64,000 nucleotides of DNA from Lineus longissimus. Lineage: Eukaryota > Nemertea > Pilidiophora > Heteronemertea > Lineidae. The position numbers were made by a program, and so were the translations under genes. The stretch covers positions 12,338,501-12,402,500 of the forward strand of contig NC_088311.1 of the NCBI RefSeq assembly GCF_910592395.1, written 5' to 3'. The notes beneath the pieces are model-generated. The model saw only the letters and a program-made list of their open reading frames with translations, did no database searches and was not told the origin of the DNA. Positions 56,201 to 64,000 of this stretch are shown here, piece by piece; position 1 is the first letter of the stretch, and every line of letters begins with the position of its first letter.

Positions 56201-59200
56201 ATCAAGTTGCAGGGCGAATTACGAATATTTAAACAAAGGTTAACTCGGCAGTATGCTGACTCATGGACTTGCTGTCCAAGAAACACAGTAATACAATACA
56301 CTGTATACGGTGTACATCTGGCGGCCGGCCGTGACGTCCAGAAAAGTTTTACCAGAAAACGGCCTAAATCACCATTCTAAATTATTCTAAACGTAAAAAA
56401 GACGATCTATAGCGGTGCTATGTGACCTATCATTGACGCTGAAAGCTCCCTTGCGTCCCTCACTCTTATAAGATCCTCTCTGTAAACCTTGCATTTGTCG
56501 GTTCGAGTACCGCGAGCAAACGAAGCGAGGAAAAAATGGCGGCTGAAAACGTTTTTCGTCTGCCTAATTTTAGCACTCCTGATTGGTGGATGGTTTTACT
56601 GATAAAATAGTTATTTCTCAGATTGCGCGCATCTGATTGGTCCGGCTTTTTACTAATCTTTTTGATTAATTTGTTTTATTACTTTTAACTCAGAATAACT
56701 GATTAGTTATGTTTACTACTTAAAGGTTATTTTGGCTTTACAACTCAAATTAGTTTACTACAATTTACTACTTTATTTAAAGAATGCACATGCTTCAATA
56801 AAGGAATGAATTCATGAGTCAGATATAAGGAATTAAAGGAAAAATATTTTGACAGCAATGAACAAAAACAAAATAACTTCAGGCAATTGAACTCAGATAA
56901 CCAGTTAGCATGGTTAGTAATCATGACCTCAACAGGAAACTGAGCAAATAAATAGTAATATTGTTCGCCGAAGAAGCATTTAAACTACGGACATTTACCC
57001 CTTAAATAATAAAACAAAAGTGCTGTAGTCTAATGTGTGTATAGTGTCTCATAAGCCTCGCAGAGGCTGGCTCACATGTGGAGGTGACACGTAAATAAAC
57101 AATGTATATACTAGTATATAACAAACAGTACATTCGTCATTCTTTTGTGATCATCGCATAATTAACACAGTGTTCTTATAAAATTTTGAGTTAATTACAA
57201 AGAATGACAAAGTTTGAAAGTTTGAAAATTTGTGAATTTGAAAATTTGAAAATTTCAACCGTTTTCCTTAAAGAATACGCGTATCCAAGGAACGGTCGAA
57301 TTATTAGTGATGTGAAGGGAGAGTTTCCGGTCTGATTGACAGAGTGAGTAAAAAGGCCTGGTTTGTTTAATTTTCAGACGATGGATTAAAATGTTCTGTG
57401 TGCACAACGTCAAACCCATCCTGTATCGAAGACCCCCCACCAGCAAGACACTGTCCGCTACAAAACGGAGAATGTTACGTTTTATGTGTAAAAAATGCTC
57501 AAGGTAAGATCATTCAGTCAGCACAGGTCCCAAAGTCTCAGACTTTCACTCAAGGTATGTTAAATGTTATGTTCTTTTAAATCTTTAGCAAGATAATCCG
57601 GGGTCGAAACGACGCAAATCGGGCGCTTGTCATGGGCCAACGCACTCCAGCCATGCTCTCAAGCCCAAGCATCATCGCAGAATTATCGCGTTTCGATGGT
57701 CTAAAAGTACAAAATGGGTTTTGAACATTTCACCTCAAAGGTTGGCAATTGGGGGCGGCGTCATTATAAGTCAGTTAACGATTAAAGCGTATTTTCGCAT
57801 ACATGTAATGTACGTTCTCGACGTAAGTGTGAATGTGAATGTGAATGTGAATGTGGTGAATCTGTTTACACAGTGACTTTTGTTCACACGTCCACTCGTG
57901 GTCCAGCACGAGGTGATTCATTCAAGGGTAGGCTGCCATGGGGAGAACACGACGGCTTAAGGAAATTGTCACAGTGTCTCGACTCGTGGCAGGAATTAAG
58001 AAAAAGTATGGAATTTCGCAAAACAGACGACCTTTGGTGAGAAGTTACACTCCAAAAGGTTAGGAAAAGCTACTCTACGGTATATAGTCTGAGCAGCTTC
58101 CCGTTTGTCACTTTTATGATTGTCGCTCGTGTGTACATCCAACAGGGTTGATTCTTCCCGATACAGTTCAACTAACTTCATTGTAGCCTGTCTGCTTTGC
58201 GAGCCCACATGGTATGCCTTGCTGTTAACACTGTCTTCTTTCTTAATCGAAAATCATCAATCACGACGGGAGGTCACTGCACTTTTGAACACGTGACCCA
58301 ATCTCAGCTACCTGATTGGTCCGTCCTTGCGTCCATATCGTTGGCCAATTAAAAAAACGATGTGCTTCACTGTACATGGGGACGAATTATATCGGTCTAC
58401 CATGTCGTGAGAATAATAGCGTGAGTATTGTACATCCGGCATCGCAAGGATAAGAAAATCGTGTCGTAACTCCACGGGTATTCGAAAACCCTGGATCAAC
58501 AAACACTGGACTGGACTGGACTGGACTGGATTCAACGTCACTGCTCACCATCGCCTGCATCAACATGGCGACAACAATGTATTGAGAAACGACGGGGAAA
58601 TGGGACATGGTATCAGTCTGATAAACTTATAGTGGCCAATTCCATCTTCGCAGTGGCTATGCCATGTGCGCGAGTTATTATAAGCTCGGAGGTAAACCTC
58701 CATGTTATAAGGGAGTGTGCTGATTGGTTTGCACGTGCTACCCCATGTGCGATCCGTCTATGCTACACTGTGCATGATATGTGCATGCTATGTACATGAG
58801 TGTAGGCGATACACTTCGATGAATTATCGATATTATCAGGCCGGTCCGGTGGCACACATCTGCCAATTTCATCATGTTAATGGCGTGTCAAGACCCACAA
58901 ATCACTCAGATGTCTAGAGCAGGCACTTGTACATATTTCTGTTTACATAATACATAACCATACCTATTCTGTCGTCGCCAATTATCGTAAAATCTACGAT
59001 AAAACCCGGGCGACTTTTCGTGACGCCATGTTCATGATGTTGATGATGGAAATAGGCGGGAAGAGATTCGGCAGGGTTGTGGGAATTGTATAACTTTTAG
59101 AAAAATCCAGGTGGTGGAGGGCGCTGAGTCATAGTCCAGTCCAGTCCAGTCCAGTCCAGTGTTTGTTGATCCAGGGTTTTCGAATACCCTAAGTCCACAC

Positions 59201-61022
59201 ACTGTGCGTGTAAGCAAACATCGCATAGCGTAAATTGGCCTAGGCAGCACAGTGCTGGAGAACCGTGACGTTTATGGCAGGTGGGAGGGGACATGAGTCA
59301 GAATTAGTCGGTCGATAAAATACCTGCAGCATGAACCTCCCGCAAAAATTCCTCCCGCAAAAATCTACCGTAAATCGGACCTGGGCCAATCACCTCACCG
59401 ATCTGGTTGTCGACAATAAACTCTAATTTATACAGAAAATACATCCTATATCGCCCAAACCAGGCGTCACATCTGTTCTACACATCGTCAGGCGTTTATA
59501 AACCGCACAGTTTGCATCTCAGCTGCAAGAACGAGGGGATGAGTTAGTGAAATAAAAAAATACAAAATATTGTCGTTTTTATTTCGGCCAAATCTACCTC
59601 GCCGCATCAGTCCAATAGTGCCGTGGATGAGCGATTTCAGCACATTCAGATTCATTGGCGGCCAATTCAAGCAGTGACAGCTTGACCGCCTCACACTACT
59701 ATCATTGCTCCGGTGTAAGCACCAAAATGCCATCAACGCTGATGCACGCCATCGTCACCGTGATCCTTTCAGCTGTGAGAGATATATTGTTAGGTCATTT
59801 CTGAAGAAAGAAACCACTGAAATTTAGATGATCCTAGCTCGCTCTTTTCATTTGATTAAAGAAAAATATAAGACAAACCTCTTGAAAGAGAACAGATGCT
59901 AAAAACTTTGTTTCATTACAGTTTTTCCGCCCCTCAGTCAAGCTCCATGCGGACGGAAACTTATACTTATAGGCCAAGAGCCAAGTTATGAAAATGTTGC
60001 TAGAAAATAAGTTCCTTTTGACAACGGGTAATGGACAAATGGTTATGTTCAGCTTTAGTGGGGTAAAATGGGGATGGATTGACAAGAAGCAGGGTCGATC
60101 AAAGCGGCGTTGTGAACGCGAAATGTCAGGATTTTGGATTGGGACTTCATGGACGCGACACAGTATTTTTTTCCAAATGTAAAGTTGCACATTACCTAAG
60201 TAATGGGACGTGGACACATTGAAGGGCCTAAATGTCCCATACAGTAGGGGTCAAAACGTTGATGTCATCGAATCATGTCAACATGGGTATATAAATAAGG
60301 TCTATGAGAATTCATGCCATAGTTTTTGGCCCTCTTGATGTACCCTGGATCCCCAGGGAGAATCAAAAAGGTAATAGTGATACGTTTGACCCCATGCCAT
60401 GAGCTTCATTAGTGGGCAGTTCGGGTGGATAAAAAATTGTTTTTATTCTACTGCACTCTAGACCTTCATTTTGATACGCACGAGGACACGCTCGGTGTAA
60501 GGGTTGTAAAATAGTAAGTTTTACCCCTTTTTAGACCCTAATTTTTAGATCTTAACGATCTTTAGCCCAAAGGTGTCATCATAGGTGTCATCATTGGTAT
60601 AAAAATGAAGGTCTATTCGGGTACTGTCAAATAAGACATTTTTTATCGACCTTTACTGTCCATGAAGGTATGGGAATGGGTATGGGGTATAAGGTATGGG
60701 TGTAGGTATGGGTATGGGTATGGGTATAAGGCACCATTTGTCCCTTTACGATTAACCCGAAAGTTATGCATTGCATGGAATATAACCGTAGTATACCATA
60801 TTGTGTCAGATCATGGTCAAAGTTAATTTACTTACAAATCTTTTATGTTTTCCTTTTTCAGGAATAGTATTAGAAACAAGTCGGGGATGCACAGCGCAGC
60901 TTGACAGCCAGTGCATGATAGCAATACGGTGGGATGGCGGAGCTATGGAGCCAATACAAACTTGCACGCATCGTTGTACATGGGATGGATGCAACGCTGT
61001 ACCATGTGAAATGATAAGATGA
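44238..61022 (+). CDS. Secreted Ly6/uPAR (three-finger domain) protein, three exons
   Basis: I read join(44238..44325, 57378..57503, 60862..61022), 124 residues, both introns phase 1, with GTAAGT and GTAAGA donors and TTTCAG and TTTTTCAG acceptors. Exon 1 encodes a signal peptide (IVRWILATLSFFCLIN). Exon 2 starts with the family hallmark LKCSVC, then SNPSC, HCPLQNGEC and YVLC. Exon 3 has GC, QC, CTHRC and ends near the canonical DGCN. Ten or so cysteines in this order fit the three-finger fold. There is no GPI-type hydrophobic tail, so it is likely secreted. Nothing marks it as a venom protein; such domains are common in innate and developmental proteins. Intron 1 is 13 kb and full of repeats. 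Confidence 0.75.
46074..46131 (+). promoter_or_regulatory. Promoter-like cluster: CRE, CCAAT and TATA within 60 bp
   Basis: TGACGTCA (46074-46081), AGCCAATCAG (46090-46099) and TATATAAA (about 46124-46131) occur in the usual promoter order on the plus strand. No open frame follows, so it may be a transposon promoter, an alternative promoter of the Ly6 gene, or a non-coding RNA start. Confidence 0.4.
51369..51445 (+). repeat. Three copies of CAGCGCTTAGGTAG
   Basis: Exact 14-mers at 51369-51382, 51387-51400 and 51432-51445. Confidence 0.85.
51660..52060 (+). repeat. Degenerate tandem repeat, about 140 bp unit
   Basis: Motifs AGACAAATTGTC, TACCACATGAAA and CAGACCCCC/CAGACACCCCC recur two or three times with the same order and similar spacing. 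Confidence 0.5.
52171..52372. mobile_element. AT-rich MITE (CACTCTTAAAA ... TTTTTCTTAGTG)
   Basis: Imperfect inverted ends (CACTCTTAAAATTAAG and CACTAAGAAAAATAG in reverse complement), AAATAACT blocks near both, 202 bp. Similar AGTTATTTTGGCT blocks occur at 56600-56790, probably a related copy. Confidence 0.5.
52533..54063 (-). mobile_element. L2/CR1-type LINE, 5'-truncated
   Basis: On the minus strand it starts inside the reverse transcriptase at about 54063 and ends with GTGCCTTGGAGCATGC, GAGGCACTATGATATCC and a TTATTATTA microsatellite, the usual tail of L2/CR1 elements. It lies in intron 1 of the Ly6-type gene, antisense. Confidence 0.85.
52738..54024 (-). CDS. Reverse transcriptase of the L2/CR1-type LINE
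   Basis: 428 residues with intact motifs: LDLSAAFDTIDH (motif A), GVPQGSVLGP (motif B), FYADDTQLYIF (motif C), RNLGVMFD (thumb) and the C-terminal LHWLPVRFRIKYKI and FRVSGPRLFNAIP blocks typical of the CR1/L2 group. The frame is open from about 54063, and the endonuclease domain is absent because of 5' truncation. The polymerase frame has no stop, which suggests a fairly recent insertion. Confidence 0.9.
   Translation of the reverse strand: MVSKRLDDHLNVNNLREPFQSAYTPCHSTETDLLRVQSDILTAFDRGDVALLVMLDLSAAFDTIDHNILAERLRVVYNVTGSALEWFMSYLDNRCQSVNMNGNLSSPKTLKFGVPQGSVLGPKLYTMYTKPLGDLIRRHGLDYHFYADDTQLYIFLKKKYLDNHAAAIKQLETCLEDIRKWMDLNLLKQNSEKTEVMFFAPKNQCHDNDLSLSIDGVSISPVSTVRNLGVMFDRSLSMEAHINSVTRCCYMQLRNVGRIRRCLTEDACRFLVHGLVTSRLDYCNSLFYGLPDATIGRLQPVQDMAARIITRTKRREHITPVLEQLHWLPVRFRIKYKIILMVFQAFNNSAPSYLRDMIRSYTPAWSLRSSAKTRLIVPRTKTYNGDRSFRVSGPRLFNAIPDAMKDLELVSTFRQSLKTHLFREAFSW
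54064..55439. other. Intron 1 of the Ly6-type gene, nothing recognised
   Basis: No domain-bearing frame on either strand. Confidence 0.45.
55440..55930. repeat. Array of CCGAC/GTCGG-based degenerate repeats
   Basis: The palindromic core CCCGACCGTCGG is followed by ATCT...AAGGAAATCGGTC at 55463 and 55504 (spacing about 42). Diverged or inverted copies lie at 55541, 55580 and 55626. A second unit, TTATATTGTAGTCGGGTCAATAG, repeats at 55781 and 55857 (spacing 76). It sits in intron 1 of the Ly6-type gene. Confidence 0.75.
55931..57377. other. Intron 1 end of the Ly6-type gene
   Basis: AT-rich MITE-like block at 56600-56790 with AGTTATT and GGTTATTTTGGC motifs, and a (GAAAATTTG)-type simple repeat at 57214-57258. 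No gene. Confidence 0.45.
57829..57856 (+). repeat. GTGAAT microsatellite
   Basis: About four to five GTGAAT units in intron 2 of the Ly6-type gene. Confidence 0.9.
58073..58208 (-). pseudogene. MADF-like domain fragment
   Basis: The minus strand reads MKLVELYREESTLLDVHTSD then HKSDKREAAQTIYRR. This fits the first two helices of a MADF domain (hydrophobic-ELYR...L.DV...Y..+.KRE.A). The second half of the domain is not visible in any frame. MADF proteins accompany PIF/Harbinger-type transposons and transcription factors. A short match, so weak. Confidence 0.35.
58476..59189. repeat. Perfect 55-bp inverted repeat pair with (CTGGA)5 (58476-58530 and 59135-59189)
   Basis: Both arms read GGGTATTCGAAAACCCTGGA TCAACAAACA followed by five CTGGA units, in opposite orientation and without mismatch. 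The span is 714 bp. It could be a foldback MITE or a recent inverted duplication within intron 2. Confidence 0.9.
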
Positions 61023-61309
61023 GCGGTACCTGGAGCAGTAATATTACGTTACGGGGTCTTTTTAGCAAATGTGTGTAAAAGTCAAAGTTTTTCTCGACAG
61101 AGAGCTTTTCAAGGTTCAGGATATTGTGTTCATAACTGCATGATTTAGTAAGATCAGCTAATATATCGTGCAATTGTACCCGGGACACTCTTGTCTAGGA
61201 CATTATGTATTGTTACAATGGGATGGAAAGACAAGAAGCAGGGTCGATCAAGGCGGCGGTGTGATCTCAAAGTGTCAGGATTCTGGATTGGGATTTCATG
61301 CACGCGACA
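60071..61309 (+). repeat. 90-bp direct repeat pair (60071-60160 and 61220-61309)
   Basis: Both contain GGGATGGA, GACAAGAAGCAGGGTCGATC, TGTCAGGATT(T/C)TGGATTGGGA and CGCGACA without gaps. They flank the last Ly6 exon. The minus strand reads a similar peptide in both (CRVHEVPIQNPD / CRVHEIPIQNPD; RRFDRPCFLS / RRLDRPCFLS). Confidence 0.85.
60665..60735 (+). repeat. GGTATG(G) minisatellite
   Basis: Irregular repeats of GGTATGGGTAT in intron 2 of the Ly6-type gene, 120 bp before the last exon. Confidence 0.85.
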
Positions 61310-61430
61310 TTTTGTGCCATTCAATACGATGCCCAATTCAATAACATCAATACACTGTACGGAATGACAAGTTGAAAGGGTTGACGTGATCGATGAAAGT
61401 AAAGGAAATAGTGGGTGAACAAGCCCCATT
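61023..61430. other. 3' region of the Ly6-type gene
   Basis: Contains the second 90-bp repeat copy (61220-61309) and ends at a poly-C run (61436-61449). No polyadenylation signal is singled out. Confidence 0.4.
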
Positions 61431-63130
61431 TTAACCCCCCCCCCCCCCTAGAGAGTGAAAACGGTGGTACACCTCCGGAGATTCAATTTCATTTTTCAAA
61501 TCGTTAAAAAACATATCTTCTCTTAGTGTTTCTTCGTTGTAACTTTCTTGTGAGGTGTAAAAAGAATATGGCACAGAACCTTTCTTTCTCAGTAATTTGA
61601 AATCTTCGTTGTCTGGATAAAACTTCCTGGTTATTTTAAAGTCACCATCTACCATTGATTTTGTGATGTTGTCCAAACCGGATTGCAGAAATCTGAAGGA
61701 ATTTAAAACCGAAAACAACCAAACTGAAAAGAAATATCTTCTTCTGCTGACTTGGGAAGTAGTTTCAGTCTGTTACCTTTTGTCTTCTTAATTAACGTTT
61801 TTTTTAACCAGTGTTTTAATGAAAAGATGAAAGTCATAATGACTAAGATTGTTCAAGAAAATTAGTACAAAGTTGGCATGTTTCGCAATGAGGTTACAGA
61901 AGTTGTGGGCTGCACCTCTAAACTTACCACTGCAATGATCATGATCTCTAACCATTTTTTCATTGTTCTTATTATCTTTGCTACCTGTTTCACAGTATGC
62001 CTTGCTACAATAATAACAGTTTCGATTTTTCTTATCCAGCTCAAACTTTTCTTGCTCTTCGCTAGTCAATTCCATTTCTAATTCTGTATTTAAAAGTTTC
62101 CCAAATTCATCTTCCTTCTGCATTAACCATTCACAAAACCACTCAACCACATCCTCCCTGCGGTGTGAAAAATATGCGCTTTCAAAAAGTTCTGGATAAT
62201 CTGAATGAATGTAACATCCCACTGCAGAGGCTTTTTGGATTTTTAATCGCTTAGTTTTTTCTGACCCCTCAGTGCGTTGCGTGCTAACAACACCACTTTA
62301 AAAATGTGTTACGATATCGCTAGTTGCTTCGAAATTGGCATACACCACGAAAGGAATCCTATTTTCAAACGAGTGGTTTTTAAATTTTAGGTTTGCTGTT
62401 GCACTTCCCTTCTTTAGCATTTTGATTTCGCAATAATCATGCACCCCATATTTCTTTTTGTGATTAACTAGAAACATTTCTAGCTCAAAAGCATTCATAC
62501 ACCTTCTACATAAAGATTTTTTATGACTGCTATTATTCCGAAAAAATACAGATGTATTTTTCAGTAGCATATAATGCTCTTGGTAGTACAAAATATCTAT
62601 GACGTTTTCATCTTCAAAACCTCTCTTCGATTTGTAGTTTGATGTAATCCAAACATTTTTGTATGGCAACCTCTGGTTTTGATTTTTTTAAAACAACCCC
62701 AAATGGAGATTGAATTCCATGAAGTATTTCAGTGTTAATCTTTAAAAAAGAAGCTTTAGAGAAGTTAGCTTCCACATTAATACTGTCTTATCTTAAAATG
62801 ATGGCTTTTAAGAAGTGACAAAATCTCAACAAATTTCTGTTTGTAATTCAATAAGCCTGTTATTACCTGTGGTTGTCTAACTGCACTACTGTCAATTGCA
62901 CAGTTACTAAATCTGAAGGTAAGTGGTTTTTTCCTTTCTTCTAATTTTTTTTACTATTTCAATTCCTTTAATTTCCCCAGCCCCTGACAAAAAATCTTCC
63001 TCTTTTTCTGTGAGTTGTGAAGTATTACTAGAACTGCTAGTAGGTTCTTCCTCTGGAGAAATAGGTAACAAATCAGGTAGTTCACGAAGTGGAGCCAGCT
63101 CGTTCGTAGGTGTGAGTGTTCTATTGAACT
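61431..63130 (-). pseudogene. Polinton/Maverick-type DNA polymerase B fragment, decayed
   Basis: Minus-strand pieces in order: an N-terminal acidic region (about 62930-63110), a block at 62785-62915 (RQPQVITGLLNYKQKFVEIL), and 62298-62669 with a Cys pattern (CRRCMNAFELEMFL...H) and the exonuclease I site as FVVYANFEA, where the usual Asp is Asn. Next is 61788-62222 with an HNH-like insertion (RDHDHCSGKFRGAAHNFCN) and NNLSHYDFHLFI. Last is 61431-61718 with LQSGLDNITKSM and LRKKGSVPYSFY. This is the exonuclease half of the protein-primed PolB found in Polintons and related animal viruses. The palm domain is absent and frames are broken. No TIR was seen. Confidence 0.75.
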
Positions 63131-63920
63131 CCTCTGATAGATTTTTTTGTGTTATTTTTGTGTTTTTTCAGATTTTAGGTGGTGGTTGTAATTTTTCTTT
63201 AAAACTTCAGAAAGACTATCTCGACAAAATTCCTTTTAAGGTTTATACTTTATTCGTTCAATTTAAGATATAGGTTTTTTTCTTAAAGTGATACTATGAT
63301 GTGATTTACAACTTTGCGGAAATACGACCGTTTTTAATTGTTGATCACAAATGTAAAGCTCAAATTTTCCATTTTTGATTAGATTTATCATAAAATCGCT
63401 GTTTTAATCGCGTCAGACTGGCCAACTACCGAAGATGTTTTGAAAAACCCGTACTAAGTCACGTGACCTCATGACGTCACAACATGAACAAGTCAGACCG
63501 TCGAATATTTTCCTATTCGCTCTAGGAAGAAGCTATATCCGCAGTAGTTTGCGTACGCTCAGGAAAATCTAATGAATATTAAATGAGGTCTAAATAGTTT
63601 TAGGAATACCATTATTATGACGTCAGCGATGGAATTTCCTGGTTGAACTTAGGAAATTTATGATGAAATGACTAGGACTGTGGACTTGGGGGGGGGGGGG
63701 GCGTCCCTTCCCTTACTTCGTTACTTCGAGATTTTTTCCAAATGTGCTGGAAGACCCCCAACGGCAGACGAATTTGGAGTTGGTTCTCGAAATTGTGTTC
63801 CGGCGGAGCATCAGGAGGAGAAGATGAACCACCGGCTGGTGACCTCTTGACTCGAACTTCATGGTATGATATATTTTTATTATGACAAAAAACATATTTA
63901 ATATACAAAGATGAATTTAA
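63131..63920. other. Intergenic, nothing recognised
   Basis: Two TGACGTCA palindromes (63472-63479 and 63618-63625) and a poly-G run (63689-63701). Confidence 0.4.
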
Positions 63921-63959
63921 CCAGGGCTAAGGTCCCCGAGGGGACATTAGCAGCCCTGG
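63921..63959. repeat. Strong stem-loop
   Basis: CCAGGGCTAAGGTCCCC and its partner GGGGACATTAGCAGCCCTGG pair around a GA loop with one small bulge. It is the end of some repeat or an RNA hairpin; unidentified. Confidence 0.6.
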
Positions 63960-64000
63960 CTGTACAGTTTGGTACATACATATATTCTATATTTTAGCCA

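Noticed and set aside
44238-61022. Three-finger toxin
   Set aside because: The fold is shared by many non-toxic Ly6/uPAR proteins, and nothing in sequence or context indicates venom function.

Overview
The window looks like a repeat-rich chromosomal stretch of a marine invertebrate animal. It has spliced metazoan genes (FMRFamide-receptor-like GPCRs, a Ly6/uPAR protein, a P2X7-C-terminus-like protein, a THAP protein), GT-AG introns, and many animal transposon families (Academ, Penelope-like, non-LTR, THAP/DDE, YqaJ, Polinton-type PolB). A deuterostome such as an echinoderm, hemichordate or lancelet is my guess from gene style only; nothing here fixes the species. No bacterial genes, CRISPR or rRNA were seen.

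Region 1 (1-29 kb) is a set of nested insertions. A GPCR gene on the minus strand lies at 1-1105. A second, paralogous GPCR is cut in two: its TM4-TM7 part is at 23331-23826 and its C-tail at 5052-5219. The cut is an Academ-type DNA transposon (5220-23330, 3-bp ATA target duplication, about 70-90 bp TIRs) whose gene has an XPG/FEN1-like nuclease domain and a CXC-like cysteine cluster. That Academ gene is itself interrupted by an 11.9-kb element (5686-17595) with 94-bp TIRs. The 11.9-kb element encodes, on the minus strand, a divergent family-B DNA polymerase joined to an SF1 helicase and a cysteine-bearing HNH-like tail, plus two small paralogous HTH/coiled-coil proteins. A non-LTR retrotransposon and a composite repeat sit inside its left arm. 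This is the most interesting system in the window and, as far as I know, not a described transposon class. Next to it (about 23.8-28.7 kb) a P2X7-like gene and a seven-exon THAP gene converge tail to tail between inverted repeats, possibly a two-gene mobile unit.

Region 2 (29-41 kb) holds a palindromic LTR structure (29101-30235, TSD CACG) that contains a copy of initiator tRNA-Met including CCA. It looks like an integrated aberrant reverse-transcription product. Around it lies a decayed THAP-DDE transposase (30274-32848) with a TTAA-flanked MITE in its intron. A 4.9-kb Penelope-like element with a 15-bp TSD (33352-38270) and a SWIM-YqaJ-PHD pseudogene (38880-40875) follow.

Region 3 (41-64 kb) is mostly the long introns of a secreted Ly6/three-finger-domain gene (exons at 44238, 57378 and 60862). 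These introns carry an L2/CR1-type LINE, MITEs, minisatellites and a perfect 55-bp inverted repeat. Downstream is a decayed Polinton-type PolB fragment (61431-63130), a second and unrelated polymerase lineage.

Many coding frames are broken by single indels, several in homopolymers or by short tandem duplications, so both real decay and assembly error must be considered.
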